The translations under genes were made by a program, and so were the position numbers. The notes beneath the pieces are model-generated. The model did no database searches and was not told the origin of the DNA. It worked only from the letters and a program-made list of their open reading frames with translations. Source: JACKCD01 sp041390905 (GTDB lineage: Bacteria; Chloroflexota; Anaerolineae; Promineifilales; Promineifilaceae). From it: 64,000 nucleotides of DNA. The stretch lies in NCBI GenBank assembly GCA_041390905.1, contig JAWKPA010000015.1:124001-188000 (forward strand), written 5' to 3'. Positions 33,573-43,360 of the stretch are shown piece by piece; the stretch's first letter is position 1, and the number at the start of each line of letters is the position of its first letter.

Positions 33573-34682
33573 TTATCCAGCCATTTGATCGGCAAAGTTT
33601 TGTTGGTTCACTAATTCACCAATATAGGTTAGCAGGAGGTATTGAAAATGGGCAAAACCAAACTGTTGATTGACATATTGGCGTCCATTTTGCCCCATCT
33701 CTCGCCGCAATTCAGGGTCTTGTAAAAGCCTGATGATGGCTGTCGCAATAGCTTCAACCGACGTGGGATCAACCAGAAGACCTATTTGCCCATCTATGAC
33801 GACTTCAGGGGTTGCATCTGTGTTACCAGCAACAACGGGAAGCCCGCGTGCCAAAGCCTCTATAAAAACAAAACCAAATCCTTCACCCCGGCTGGGCATG
33901 ACAAAGATCGAAGCGTCAGCATAATGTGCTTGCAGGCTTTCTTCAGAAACCCACCCATGAAAACGGACAGCATGTGTGATGCCCAGCTCTGCCGCCAAAC
34001 GCTTGAGCGATTCAGCCATCTCACCATCTCCAACGATGTGGTAGAGCAGGTAGGGAAAGCTTTGTAATATTTGGGGCATGGCGTGCAGAACATATTCGTG
34101 CCCTTTGTGTTTGACTAATCGTGAAACTGTTAGCATTGATAGCGATAAGCCTTGCTCACGACAATCATCTGCTATGCTAATCTTGTCGGGTAAACAGTTA
34201 TGCAGAACGGCCGTCTTTTTTTGCTGTCCAACATTGTGATTTCTCATAGCGTGTTCAAGGGTGAATTGGCTAATGGAAATGATCTTATCAGAATGTCGTG
34301 TCCCCAGGCGCCGGTGCCAGGGAAGGGGATGCCAAACGTCCACACCATAAATAAAGGTGGCATACCTGGCCTGTACAAATTGTGCCAGCATGAAACCTAA
34401 GGGAGCAAAATTGACGTGGCCTACTAAAATAATATCAGGGGGGTGATTAACGGCCGTTTCAATACATTTTCTCACAAGAAGCGAGCGCGAGCCATTGCAA
34501 GCATAATAGCTTATTCCCGGCAAGGAGGGTGTGTAGGCATGTATGCTCTTTTGGTGATCCATTAGTACAACAACCTGAAGTTGGCAATTAGGATTTGCCA
34601 AAGCGTGGCAGACCATCTGCGCATAACGAGCGATTCCACCCGGCCGTTCATACAAATCGGGCACAATATACAATATTCTCAT
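33573..34682 (-). CDS. Glycosyltransferase family 4 (tandem paralogue A)
   Basis: 369 residues from the ATG at 34682. The opening I-L-Y-I-V-P-D-L-Y-E-R-P-G-G-I-A-R-Y-A-Q-M is almost identical in plan to the next upstream gene; both share ILVGHVNF.PLG, A.FIYG.DVW.PLPWHRR and the EGFGFVFIEA donor motif. The pair arose by duplication and has diverged, presumably to different donors or linkages. Upstream in-frame codons to 34796 do not align with the paralogue, so the later start is preferred. Confidence 0.85.
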   Translation of the reverse strand: MRILYIVPDLYERPGGIARYAQMVCHALANPNCQLQVVVLMDHQKSIHAYTPSLPGISYYACNGSRSLLVRKCIETAVNHPPDIILVGHVNFAPLGFMLAQFVQARYATFIYGVDVWHPLPWHRRLGTRHSDKIISISQFTLEHAMRNHNVGQQKKTAVLHNCLPDKISIADDCREQGLSLSMLTVSRLVKHKGHEYVLHAMPQILQSFPYLLYHIVGDGEMAESLKRLAAELGITHAVRFHGWVSEESLQAHYADASIFVMPSRGEGFGFVFIEALARGLPVVAGNTDATPEVVIDGQIGLLVDPTSVEAIATAIIRLLQDPELRREMGQNGRQYVNQQFGFAHFQYLLLTYIGELVNQQNFADQMAG

Positions 34683-34816
34683 ATAAACCTTTACAGTACC
34701 CAAACCAATACACAAAATTCTGCTATACCAATACCTGTCGCTTTCAACGCCGCCCTTATCAAAGAAGGAGAAGAAATTCAGCGGTTTGCTAACCATCGCT
34801 TGCTTGAATCTAAAGC

Positions 34817-35917
34817 TTAGCGACCATCTACCACAAATCTGTCAATGATTTTGAGCAGATTTTGCTGAAAACGGTCAAAAGAAAACTTTTCCTGTACATG
34901 TTGCTGACCGTTTATGCCCATCTGCTCGCACTGAGCCGGGTTTTCCAAAAGATAGGAGATGGCGGTAGCAATAGCATTCACTGATGTAGGATCCACCAAA
35001 CAACCTGTTACCCCATCCATGATGACCTCTGGTGTGGCGTCCAGGTTGCCGCCAATAGCTGGCGTTCCGTGCGCCATTGCTTCGATAAAAACAAACCCAA
35101 AGCCCTCACACTGGCTAGGCATCACAAACACGGTCGCATCTATATAATGTTGCAATAAAGCCTCATCAGAAACACGCCCATGAAACACAACATTTTCGCT
35201 AACGCCTAGCTCATCTGCCAATTTTCTCAGATCAGGCTGCCAATCCCCGTCCCCCACAATGTGGTAAACAAGCTGGGGGAAACGTGTCCGCATGATCGCC
35301 ATCGCACGAATAACGTAGTCATGTCCCTTGTACCGCTCTGCTAACGTTGTGCGAGCAACAGTTAGCAAATTCATGCGTGGCGGTTTTTGCCTTTCTGGTC
35401 TTGCTGCCACTTCAAATGATGGTGCAAGACAATTGTGTAAAATTTGCACGTCACCTTTTTTACCCAGATTGTTATTCTGAGCTGCCTGCTGGGCAGTAAA
35501 TTTGCTAATGGAAATGATCTGATCGGATTTCCTTACGACTAATCGCCGATGCCAGGGCAATGGCTGCCAGACATCAATGCCATAAATGAATGTAGCCCAT
35601 TTAGCCCCAATTAGCTTTGCCAAGCCATAACCTAAGGGTGAAAAGTTAACATGACCAACAAGAATTAACGCAGGCTTTATTTTTAGAGCCATTTCGATGC
35701 TTTTTTGCACAAAAGCAAGTCGGTTCCCGTGGCATGGGTGATAGTTTAATGTTGGCGTGTCAAAGGTTGTTGGTACATGCGTATTCGAAGGATCAGCTAA
35801 AACCACAGCCTCCACAGTGTGACCGGCCTTCACTAAACTCAGACAAACCATTTGGGCATAGCGAGCAATACCACCTGGTGGGCCAAATAAATCAGGGGCT
35901 ATCAGTAATACTTTCAA
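34817..35917 (-). CDS. Glycosyltransferase family 4 (tandem paralogue B)
   Basis: 366 residues, opening M-K-V-L-L-I-A-P-D-L-F-G-P-P-G-G-I-A-R-Y-A, with the same acceptor-domain motifs as the downstream paralogue and the C-terminal C-E-G-F-G-F-V-F-I-E-A sugar-nucleotide site. It is translationally overlapped by 26 bases with the polymerase gene upstream. From here to about 42.6 kb the DNA is AT-richer and lacks the genome's palindrome. Confidence 0.87.
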   Translation of the reverse strand: MKVLLIAPDLFGPPGGIARYAQMVCLSLVKAGHTVEAVVLADPSNTHVPTTFDTPTLNYHPCHGNRLAFVQKSIEMALKIKPALILVGHVNFSPLGYGLAKLIGAKWATFIYGIDVWQPLPWHRRLVVRKSDQIISISKFTAQQAAQNNNLGKKGDVQILHNCLAPSFEVAARPERQKPPRMNLLTVARTTLAERYKGHDYVIRAMAIMRTRFPQLVYHIVGDGDWQPDLRKLADELGVSENVVFHGRVSDEALLQHYIDATVFVMPSQCEGFGFVFIEAMAHGTPAIGGNLDATPEVIMDGVTGCLVDPTSVNAIATAISYLLENPAQCEQMGINGQQHVQEKFSFDRFQQNLLKIIDRFVVDGR

Positions 35918-37436
35918 GAGAACCTCGGTTGCTTATCTGTTTTCCACCAGGCAATGTACACCAATAAATAGCAGGTGCCCAAACAATGAGAAAAGAGGGC
36001 AAGCCAATCATTGACATCAATGCCCATTCAAATGAAGTTGCAAACCTCGTTAAGAGTGCCGCATACAAGGCAATAGCTACTAATTCCTTTCGGCGTGGTA
36101 CCAAAAAGCCGCGATAAAATATTGCCCACATAATGCCCCAAGCACAGGTTAGAATAGGCACACCTAAGGCACCGCCATTTAAATAGCCCTCACCTATGAT
36201 GAAAGGTGCAGCCGATCCCCCACCTGTCATTCCGTAAACTCTCACCGAATATTGTTGTTGGGTTATGCTCACTGGCTTTATTGGAAAAATGATACGTGGG
36301 ACTAAGACAAAAGGTACTAAGGCGAGATCCTTAAAGTAAGTGTACTGCATTGTGCTTGGCACACGAGCCAAGGTGACTAAGGTAGCGTCAAAGGCTCCAA
36401 AACGACGGCTAAAATCACCAATCATGACATCAAGTTGCCTTTCACTATAAGCTTGCTGCAATGCTACTCGGCTAATGGCTGCTTGTTGCGAGATTGACAA
36501 TGTTGTGTTTCGATTTAAGCCATTTGACAAAGCCAAGTCTCGATATGACGACACAAAAGGCCACACAAAGAAGACAAGATAGGCTAATGAAAAAATGACA
36601 TAAGACAAACGCATTTTGCGCCCAGCTAAGATAATACTGGCTATGATAACAAAGATGATGTTAAGGAGGGGGGTTTTGCCACCAGGGTCAATAATAAGTG
36701 GTTGGATAAACGGGGGAAGAAGGGCTAGCAAGGCTAGCAGCTTATCAAACCCTTTTTTAGGGTGCGAGCCAGCTAAGTAAACAACAGCCAAGGCGGCAGC
36801 AAACATATAGAGATCGCTTGCCCAGGAAAAAATTTGATTAGTGCTTGCGCTGTAATTGGCTCCCAGTGAGCTAAAGGTTACCCCAGAGCCTGTAAACTTG
36901 CGGATTAATTGTATTGCCCAAACAGCATAAGATAAGAAAAATGCTTTTCGGGCAAGCGTGTCTAGAGTACCTTGAAAACTATAGCTGATCTCCGCCACTT
37001 TCTGTAAAAAAATATTTGGTGTTTTGTAATATCCAATGAGAAACCCAATTTGCCCCAACACGATTAACCCCATTGTCTCGCGCATCAAGGTGCCATTACC
37101 TACATACAGACCTGCGTGCTGATCGATGGCGGCATATTCGCTAAAAAACAAAAGTGTTATTAAGCGCAGTGGGTAGCTGATCAATAAAAGGATGGATAAA
37201 ACATAAGGAGGCGCAAATAGCGTAGGGTCTTTTTTATAGTGCAGGAATGGGTAAATGCCAAGCACTAGGCTAAGACCTGTTAAGACACCTAAGATTTTAT
37301 CTGTAAAGAATAAGCTTAATGCTGTTGCAGCTATCAAAGCAAGAAAGATTGCCATAAATGCAACAAGCGATGCATGGGTACTCCCTTTGCGAAAATTTCT
37401 TTTGCGATACCTATATTTGAAATAGCCTGCTTCCAT
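35892..37436 (-). CDS. wzy: Polysaccharide polymerase-like membrane protein (Wzy)
   Basis: 514 residues with about 12 hydrophobic segments and a larger loop in the C-terminal half (~300-400), the usual Wzy organisation. Sequence identity among Wzy proteins is low, so the call rests on topology and position: next to the flippase gene in the middle of a glycosyltransferase operon. It would join lipid-linked repeat units at the periplasmic face. An O-antigen ligase is the alternative. Confidence 0.72.
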   Translation of the reverse strand: MEAGYFKYRYRKRNFRKGSTHASLVAFMAIFLALIAATALSLFFTDKILGVLTGLSLVLGIYPFLHYKKDPTLFAPPYVLSILLLISYPLRLITLLFFSEYAAIDQHAGLYVGNGTLMRETMGLIVLGQIGFLIGYYKTPNIFLQKVAEISYSFQGTLDTLARKAFFLSYAVWAIQLIRKFTGSGVTFSSLGANYSASTNQIFSWASDLYMFAAALAVVYLAGSHPKKGFDKLLALLALLPPFIQPLIIDPGGKTPLLNIIFVIIASIILAGRKMRLSYVIFSLAYLVFFVWPFVSSYRDLALSNGLNRNTTLSISQQAAISRVALQQAYSERQLDVMIGDFSRRFGAFDATLVTLARVPSTMQYTYFKDLALVPFVLVPRIIFPIKPVSITQQQYSVRVYGMTGGGSAAPFIIGEGYLNGGALGVPILTCAWGIMWAIFYRGFLVPRRKELVAIALYAALLTRFATSFEWALMSMIGLPSFLIVWAPAIYWCTLPGGKQISNRGSLESITDSP

Positions 37437-37451
37437 AAGTTCGTTTAATCC

Positions 37452-38987
37452 TTAAAGCGGGTTTGCCCTATTTGTAGACCGCTGAAACAGGGCAGCAACC
37501 AGATTGATTTCATAGGATGACAGTATGCCAGTGATACGGAAAATAACGGCTGTTACAAGCAAATAACCAGTGAAGACACTGCCCCACACCAATAGATTCT
37601 GCCATCCCCACCATAAAGAGCTTGATTTCCAGAGAAACCAAATTACTAAGGCAAATGGAATAGCGGACAAACACACTTGGACAATATATTTGAAAGCCAT
37701 TGATAAAACAGGAATTGATGTCCAACTTTTAAAAACATAAAGTCCAATCAGGGTTCCAACAATTAGAGCAACTGTTTCGCCAACCAGAATACCTGTAAAG
37801 CCATATAAATACCCAAACAGCGGAATCAGGGTAACATAAAGTATTAAAGGCCCTGCTAATTTCAGAATCGTTATTCTGGCTGTACCCATGCCCACTGCAG
37901 CAGTGGTAACTGGACCAGTAAATAGATCGATGCAAGTAGCAAGAAGTAACAGCCGCCCTGCTAAAGCTATCATTTGTACATCTTCAACACCTAACCAGGC
38001 TTGTAGAATGGCATCGTAGTGCAAGAGCATAAACACAAGAATTGGCATTGAAGCAATACTTAAGTATAGAAGGCTTCTTTCTAAAAGTTGCAATAGGGTT
38101 TGTTGACGATCTTGACGAGTTAACACCGAAACTGTTGGTAATAGGGGAGTAAAAATGGTTGTTGACATACCGCTTATTTGCCCCACAACCCGTTTCGCAA
38201 TTTCGTAGGCACCAACAGCGACCAAACCCCCGTAAGTTACTAATGCAAAACGAATAACAGATTGCGTCGCAACAGAATAAATACGAACAGATATATCCGC
38301 AGGGCTTAAAGAAAATAAATCTCTGAGCAACTTTAAATTGTTTGTGCTTATTTTTCGCCACTTTAAAGTTCTCAAGTTCTTACGAACAAAATAAGTGTAA
38401 ACTCCCAATCGCCAAAACATCGCTAACGCAACACCAAATAAGAGGCTCATTATGCCCCATCCAAATACAAGGCCAGTTATTGAGCCTAGCGCATTAATAA
38501 AAGCTGCCAGAATCTCAATAAAATTACTTCTATCATATAGCTGTAAACCTTTTAGGGTACTGGCAAGGGGTATAACGAGTAAATTGCCAAAAGCAACTAC
38601 TATATAAAGCTGAACGATTAGTTGGTATTGCAGTGCATCTGTAGATCTGATAAGTAGTAAAGTAATAAAACGACTGCCATAAAATGCAATGAGTAGGCCA
38701 AAACAAAAAATGATAGCATAAACTGTCATTGCTATGCTAAAAAAGCCATTAATTCGTTCTAAATCATTGTCCGTATAAGCATCAGCAATGTGTTTTATTA
38801 AACTGGATTCTAGCCCCAGATCTAAAAAAACCGTGTACACATTAATAAGTAAAATCAGCCCCCAAATACCAAAAGCATCTAATCCCATTCGCGTAATGAT
38901 AAGAGGTGGCAAAAACAATCCTAAAATAGTTGATAGAACGACTTTTAATAGCGTTGAAAGAGAATTGCGAAGTAATTGTATTTTCAA
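37452..38987 (-). CDS. wzx: Oligosaccharide flippase (Wzx-like, MOP superfamily)
   Basis: 511 residues with 12-14 hydrophobic helices, an N-terminal LLRNSLSTLLKVVLSTILGL helix and a conserved basic loop between helices, typical of the polysaccharide-transport branch of the MOP exporters. It would flip undecaprenyl-linked repeat units across the membrane before polymerisation. It lies directly upstream of the polymerase gene. The DNA is the most AT-rich of the operon. Confidence 0.85.
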   Translation of the reverse strand: MKIQLLRNSLSTLLKVVLSTILGLFLPPLIITRMGLDAFGIWGLILLINVYTVFLDLGLESSLIKHIADAYTDNDLERINGFFSIAMTVYAIIFCFGLLIAFYGSRFITLLLIRSTDALQYQLIVQLYIVVAFGNLLVIPLASTLKGLQLYDRSNFIEILAAFINALGSITGLVFGWGIMSLLFGVALAMFWRLGVYTYFVRKNLRTLKWRKISTNNLKLLRDLFSLSPADISVRIYSVATQSVIRFALVTYGGLVAVGAYEIAKRVVGQISGMSTTIFTPLLPTVSVLTRQDRQQTLLQLLERSLLYLSIASMPILVFMLLHYDAILQAWLGVEDVQMIALAGRLLLLATCIDLFTGPVTTAAVGMGTARITILKLAGPLILYVTLIPLFGYLYGFTGILVGETVALIVGTLIGLYVFKSWTSIPVLSMAFKYIVQVCLSAIPFALVIWFLWKSSSLWWGWQNLLVWGSVFTGYLLVTAVIFRITGILSSYEINLVAALFQRSTNRANPL

Positions 38988-39102
38988 ACTTTCACCACTG
39001 AGTCATACCCGAAAACAATTGGTGGTTTCGAGTGTAGCTTACGGTTAAAATCACCAAGTTAAAATGAGCGATTACTTGGTTGTAGAACAATAATCAACAG
39101 AA

Positions 39103-40050
39103 TCACAATTCAGAAGCTCGCTTTAGTACATAAGCTCTTGATGTTCCCCACCCAAATTTTTGCAGGATATAGAATAGAGGGTTAAGCGTTTTGCCTATTA
39201 ATCCTATTGATAATAATCGTTCGACAGGGAGCCACCATTTCAACCAGTTAGTATCAGATAATGCAAACCTTATACTTAAGAGCGTAGAGCCAAGTGGATG
39301 ATCAATGTATCGGTCTGCAATAACCGTGAAACCATTTTCGTGGGCTAATTGTTTAAAGGTATCCGGTGGATAAGTGAAGTAGTGGCGAGGAACTTCAAAA
39401 CCACACCATTTTTCTCCAAAAACACGTCGTTCCAGGCAGTTTGGATTCGGGATATTGATTAGGCATAAACCGCCAGGGGCCAAAAGAGTATGGAGAGTGG
39501 CTAGTGCCTCCACGGGATTATGTAAGTGCTCAAACACATGAAACATTGTGATAACGTCAAAGTGTTGCTGAGGAAGTCCTATAATATCGGGAAACAAATT
39601 ACGCCAGATTGAAATCCCCAGGCTTTTTTCGGCATACTGAGCAGCTGCCTCTGACGGTTCTAATCCATAAATTTCTTGCCATCCGAATTGCTGCATTCCA
39701 TACAGGAAATGCCCCATATTGCAACCAATATCGAGAAGCTTGCCATAACCCCCGCAATCTTTTATGAAATCATGGTGGTGTTTTACAGTTTTGAGTAATG
39801 CACGCTGATGCCGTTGCTTTATGTTTGGGAGCAGTGGCTGACTTTGATTGCCAACATTGTATTCTGCGGGATAAAAAAGCTTCATTTCCTCCCATTCCAA
39901 GGATGGCCATGTGAAAATCACGCCGCAGTTGGTACAGCCTTGTATCTGGAAAGCTCTTGGGTTCGAGAAAACCCGATCATGGCCGTCATATAGTTTGTAA
40001 GAGTCTCCATTACAAATAGGGCATAAGTATAAGTCGGTTTTTGCGATCAT
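39103..40050 (-). CDS. SAM-dependent methyltransferase with N-terminal zinc ribbon
   Basis: 315 residues. The N-terminus has C-P-I-C-N-G and later G-C-T-N-C-G (~7 and ~38), a four-Cys zinc ribbon. The class I methyltransferase motif L-L-D-I-G-C-N-M-G-H is at ~105, and M-F-H-V-F-E-H-L at ~168. This domain pair is characteristic of sugar or small-molecule C/O-methyltransferases in polysaccharide clusters. Probably methylates a sugar of the repeat unit. Confidence 0.82.
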   Translation of the reverse strand: MIAKTDLYLCPICNGDSYKLYDGHDRVFSNPRAFQIQGCTNCGVIFTWPSLEWEEMKLFYPAEYNVGNQSQPLLPNIKQRHQRALLKTVKHHHDFIKDCGGYGKLLDIGCNMGHFLYGMQQFGWQEIYGLEPSEAAAQYAEKSLGISIWRNLFPDIIGLPQQHFDVITMFHVFEHLHNPVEALATLHTLLAPGGLCLINIPNPNCLERRVFGEKWCGFEVPRHYFTYPPDTFKQLAHENGFTVIADRYIDHPLGSTLLSIRFALSDTNWLKWWLPVERLLSIGLIGKTLNPLFYILQKFGWGTSRAYVLKRASEL

Positions 40051-40059
40051 GAATCCTCT

Positions 40060-41013
40060 TTAATCAAAACGAAGAGCCTGCTTTTCTTCGGCTAACCATT
40101 CAGGAATTGACATATCACTTCTTTGCTGAGGTGCTAATGTTTTCTTGCCACAAATACTTTGGGAAATAGCATTTCTCATCGCATGAATAATTAATATTTT
40201 TCGATGTTTAAGAGCGTATAATGCAGCATATAAAAATATGCTTATATTTCTATACCATGTATTTTGCTCTAAATACAACAAGTATTTTTCAAAGTAAGCG
40301 ATATAGTCAAAACGAGCGGATGTAAGCTGTGATGTGCTACCAGCTACTTTATGAAAAGCACGCGCTTGTGGATTATAAAGCACCTGATAACCAGCGTGTT
40401 TAATGCGTGTGCAAAATGCTAACTCATCTGCAAAGAAACGATCTTCTTTGAAAAAATAACCTAAGCGTTTAATACAGGCCTGCCGAATAATAAAGGTGGG
40501 GCCAAATACGCAATCACACTCAACAATGTTTTGAGGAGTTTGGTTGGACATGTTTCCAGTCCACCAATTTATATAGCGGGCTGCATGGTCTATTTCTTGC
40601 GGTTTACCATATAGTGCCCCATGTGCGCCCACTACCCCTGCTATCGAATGTTGTCTTAGGGTAGCCGTCAATGTGCTAACTAAATCCGATTCCCAGACAA
40701 CATCGCTTTCAGCACGAATGATTGCCCATGCTTCAGGATCAGCATGTTCATAGCCTATATTGTAAGCCATTGCAATACCGCGATTAGTTGGCAGCTCAAT
40801 TAGCTTAAATGCCCGCAAATTTTGAGCAATCTCTGTAGACGCCCATTTTTTCAAGCTATCAACTGAATCATCTTGTGAACCATTATCAACAACAACAACT
40901 TCCAATTGATGAAGTGGGTAGTCTTGCTCAATCAAGGAATTGAGGAAGGCAATGGAATGCTCTTGTGTATTCCAAGATGGCAACAGAATGCTAACTAAAT
41001 AATCATTGTCCAT
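40060..41013 (-). CDS. Glycosyltransferase family 2 (rhamnosyltransferase-like)
   Basis: 317 residues. GT-A signatures S-I-L-L-P-S-W-N-T (~10), V-V-V-D-N-G-S-Q-D-D-S (~39) and an acidic E-S-D-V motif (~103) replacing the usual D-x-D are visible; the C-terminal FFADELAFCTRIKHAGYQV region matches rhamnosyl/galactosyltransferase-like GT2 enzymes. It overlaps the upstream gene by 11 bases. Confidence 0.83.
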   Translation of the reverse strand: MDNDYLVSILLPSWNTQEHSIAFLNSLIEQDYPLHQLEVVVVDNGSQDDSVDSLKKWASTEIAQNLRAFKLIELPTNRGIAMAYNIGYEHADPEAWAIIRAESDVVWESDLVSTLTATLRQHSIAGVVGAHGALYGKPQEIDHAARYINWWTGNMSNQTPQNIVECDCVFGPTFIIRQACIKRLGYFFKEDRFFADELAFCTRIKHAGYQVLYNPQARAFHKVAGSTSQLTSARFDYIAYFEKYLLYLEQNTWYRNISIFLYAALYALKHRKILIIHAMRNAISQSICGKKTLAPQQRSDMSIPEWLAEEKQALRFD

Positions 41014-42049
41014 TGAATTTGTTCCGTTGTAGATCTACCTCTACCCAATTTGCAATTTGTTTACTTCTGTCGAGATAGGTGTGTCCTTGATTGATGACAA
41101 AATCATAACTAGCCGCAGCAATTTTCCAGCGGAGGGTTTCGTTTTTTAGATAATAAGCTATTTTATCCCGTGCTTCAGTTGCACTGGCAAAGCATTCAAT
41201 TGTTTGCCCTTCTTTAAAAATTTCCAAGATAGCTGGTGTGCGTTCTGCTAGAGCAAATGCGCGGCAGGCTGGCAGTTCAAAAGTTCGCATATTGGGGCCA
41301 GGCCAGGTCACAGCATCCATTATGTTGAGTGAAATCTTGCTTTGACCACATGCTTTAGCAAAATCTGTGCCGAGGGCAACTTGACCGGTCCATGCTTTTT
41401 TCAGTGGGGATCCTTTTTGTACCCGTTTCCAACGTTTACCACCCCAAATTTGCAAATTGAAATTCGCTAATGCTTCTAATGTTTGTTCTCTTTCAAGTCG
41501 CCAATCCCCAATAAAGCTAATATCGGTAAGTGAATTACTAGGATTTTGTGTTATCGGCCTGTGCAAGAGCGAATCGGCTGCAAAGGGTAAATAGGTCGCA
41601 TTGTTTGCTCCCAACTGCTTGAAGGAGGTCTGCCAAGCGGGTGATGACGTCATGAGTCTGTTAAACATGGGAAAGGATAGAATTCTTTCATTATCCAAAT
41701 TGTGTGGGCTGTCGGGATACAAGCAATACATAATGGTATGTGGTGATAAGGCTTTGATTTGCCCTAGTGTTCCTGGACGAATACCATTTGTGGCAATCAC
41801 TAATAGCAAATCTGGCTGCGCTATTTTCACAGCCCGCAAGAGCAGTTGGCTCGCTTTTTGTCGCCATGGTTCAATCGTAACAAAGTTGCTGAATAGGTAG
41901 CCCAATTTTCCTCCACGGGTCGTGAGGTGCATTGCGCTGTTAGGTTCCCAAAAGACAACTTTCCAACCGAGCTTTTTAAAAGCTGCTGCGTAAGATGCTT
42001 CAAGTGTGCTGGGTTGTTCATTGCCTACTATTAAAACGGTTTTACTCAT
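41003..42049 (-). CDS. CgeB-like glycosyltransferase
   Basis: 348 residues in GT-B form. The C-terminal half shows the CgeB/Glyco_trans_1_2 pattern: I-S-F-I-G-D-W-R-L-E-R near the middle, then M-R-T-F-E-L-P-A-C-R-A-F-A-L-A-E-R-T and the E-A-R-D-K-I-A-Y-Y-L motif. The family includes the spore-maturation protein CgeB and polysaccharide glycosyltransferases. Donor and acceptor are unknown. Confidence 0.8.
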   Translation of the reverse strand: MSKTVLIVGNEQPSTLEASYAAAFKKLGWKVVFWEPNSAMHLTTRGGKLGYLFSNFVTIEPWRQKASQLLLRAVKIAQPDLLLVIATNGIRPGTLGQIKALSPHTIMYCLYPDSPHNLDNERILSFPMFNRLMTSSPAWQTSFKQLGANNATYLPFAADSLLHRPITQNPSNSLTDISFIGDWRLEREQTLEALANFNLQIWGGKRWKRVQKGSPLKKAWTGQVALGTDFAKACGQSKISLNIMDAVTWPGPNMRTFELPACRAFALAERTPAILEIFKEGQTIECFASATEARDKIAYYLKNETLRWKIAAASYDFVINQGHTYLDRSKQIANWVEVDLQRNKFNGQ

Positions 42050-42172
42050 ATGCTTGGGGTGCTAGTACCGTAACTTTCTAAATTTGAGGGATAACAGATC
42101 GTGTTTTCAAGCACTTTGACCCCGCAAATTTATAAAGCCGAGGCACTAGAAGTTGTTGCTTTAATTGATTGC

Positions 42173-43360
42173 TTAAAGCTTCGCCACAAATGATAAGGCT
42201 TGTAGTATAGCTTCGGTATTTGCCTCGTAATTGTATTGACGAATGATTTGCAATGAAGATGCGCTCATTGTTTTCTGCATCTCATGATTTGCTAGAAGCT
42301 GTGCAAGCTTCTTAGCCAACTGAGTAATGTCACCAACAGGATAAATGAATCCGTTTTTGCCTTCTTGAACCAGATCGACGGCAGATGGGATTGCGTCTGT
42401 AGCGATAATGGGCAAGCTGAAGCACATAGCTTCGTTGATTACCAAACACCATGCCTCTCCTTTGCCGGAGGGGACAACAAAAATGTCGGCCATTGCATAA
42501 AAACGGGCGAGTTCCTGTTGATTTTTGGTGCCCACCAGATGGATGTTTGGAGATGGGTTTTCCTGGCAATAGCGTTGGACGTTCGGATATTCCGGGCCTT
42601 CACCAACAACAACCAGGGCTGCGTTCTGAGTTACTTTTGTGAAGGCTTGTATGATGTCTAACGGCCGTTTAAACGCCCGCATTAAAGCGACAAACAGGAC
42701 AACCGGTGTATCTGGTGCAATACCCAACTGCTGTTTCAATTCGGCTTGCCGGGGCTTAAGCACCTCCGCCTGGCCGATAAAAAACTCGTTGTTAACAGCA
42801 TAGATTGAGCGGAACATTTTTCGTTCAGGTACACCAAAGTGTCTATAAAACCGCTCTGCCAACGTACCAATTGGCAGCACGGCCGCAAGCTGCCGACACC
42901 ACAGCCGTAGATACACCTCTTTTAGCCTGGATTTCCACCCTGACATTTCATGATTAAGCAGAACATCTCCCCGGAAAATGACTGGCGTACCCGTCATACG
43001 TGCGGCCAATAAAGCAATGATATCGGTCACTTTATAGTAACTTAGAATAAGCAAGGCATCATACCTGTGCTTGACCAACTCTGTAACAATACCAGGATTA
43101 AAGGATGTCCAGGCTGTTTGCCCATCTGGTCGCAAAGACCAATTGCGCAAGAATTGATAGCGGTAGCCATCGAGTAGTGGCACATCCCATTGTAAAGCTT
43201 TGCCATAACCCGCAATATCTGTTTCTCGTAAACCGAGATCATTCATGTAATAAACAGTGAGATCAAGCAAGGGATGTGCCGCTAATTGCTTCATCAAGGG
43301 CGCATGGTATTGAACAGGATGTGACAGTAGTACAGCCAGTCGGTAAGGTGTTTCTTGCAT
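42173..43360 (-). CDS. Glycosyltransferase family 4
   Basis: 395 residues. Opening R-L-A-V-L-L-S-H-P-V-Q-Y-H-A-P-L-M; donor half with V-V-L-F-V-A-L-M-R-A-F-K-R-P (~225), V-V-G-E-G-P-E-Y and G-K-G-E-A-W-C-L-V-I-N-E-A-M, a variant of the E-x7-E retaining-GT motif. A palindrome copy at 42660 marks the left edge of the palindrome-free block. The start overlaps the upstream TPR gene stop (TAATG). Confidence 0.85.
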   Translation of the reverse strand: MQETPYRLAVLLSHPVQYHAPLMKQLAAHPLLDLTVYYMNDLGLRETDIAGYGKALQWDVPLLDGYRYQFLRNWSLRPDGQTAWTSFNPGIVTELVKHRYDALLILSYYKVTDIIALLAARMTGTPVIFRGDVLLNHEMSGWKSRLKEVYLRLWCRQLAAVLPIGTLAERFYRHFGVPERKMFRSIYAVNNEFFIGQAEVLKPRQAELKQQLGIAPDTPVVLFVALMRAFKRPLDIIQAFTKVTQNAALVVVGEGPEYPNVQRYCQENPSPNIHLVGTKNQQELARFYAMADIFVVPSGKGEAWCLVINEAMCFSLPIIATDAIPSAVDLVQEGKNGFIYPVGDITQLAKKLAQLLANHEMQKTMSASSLQIIRQYNYEANTEAILQALSFVAKL

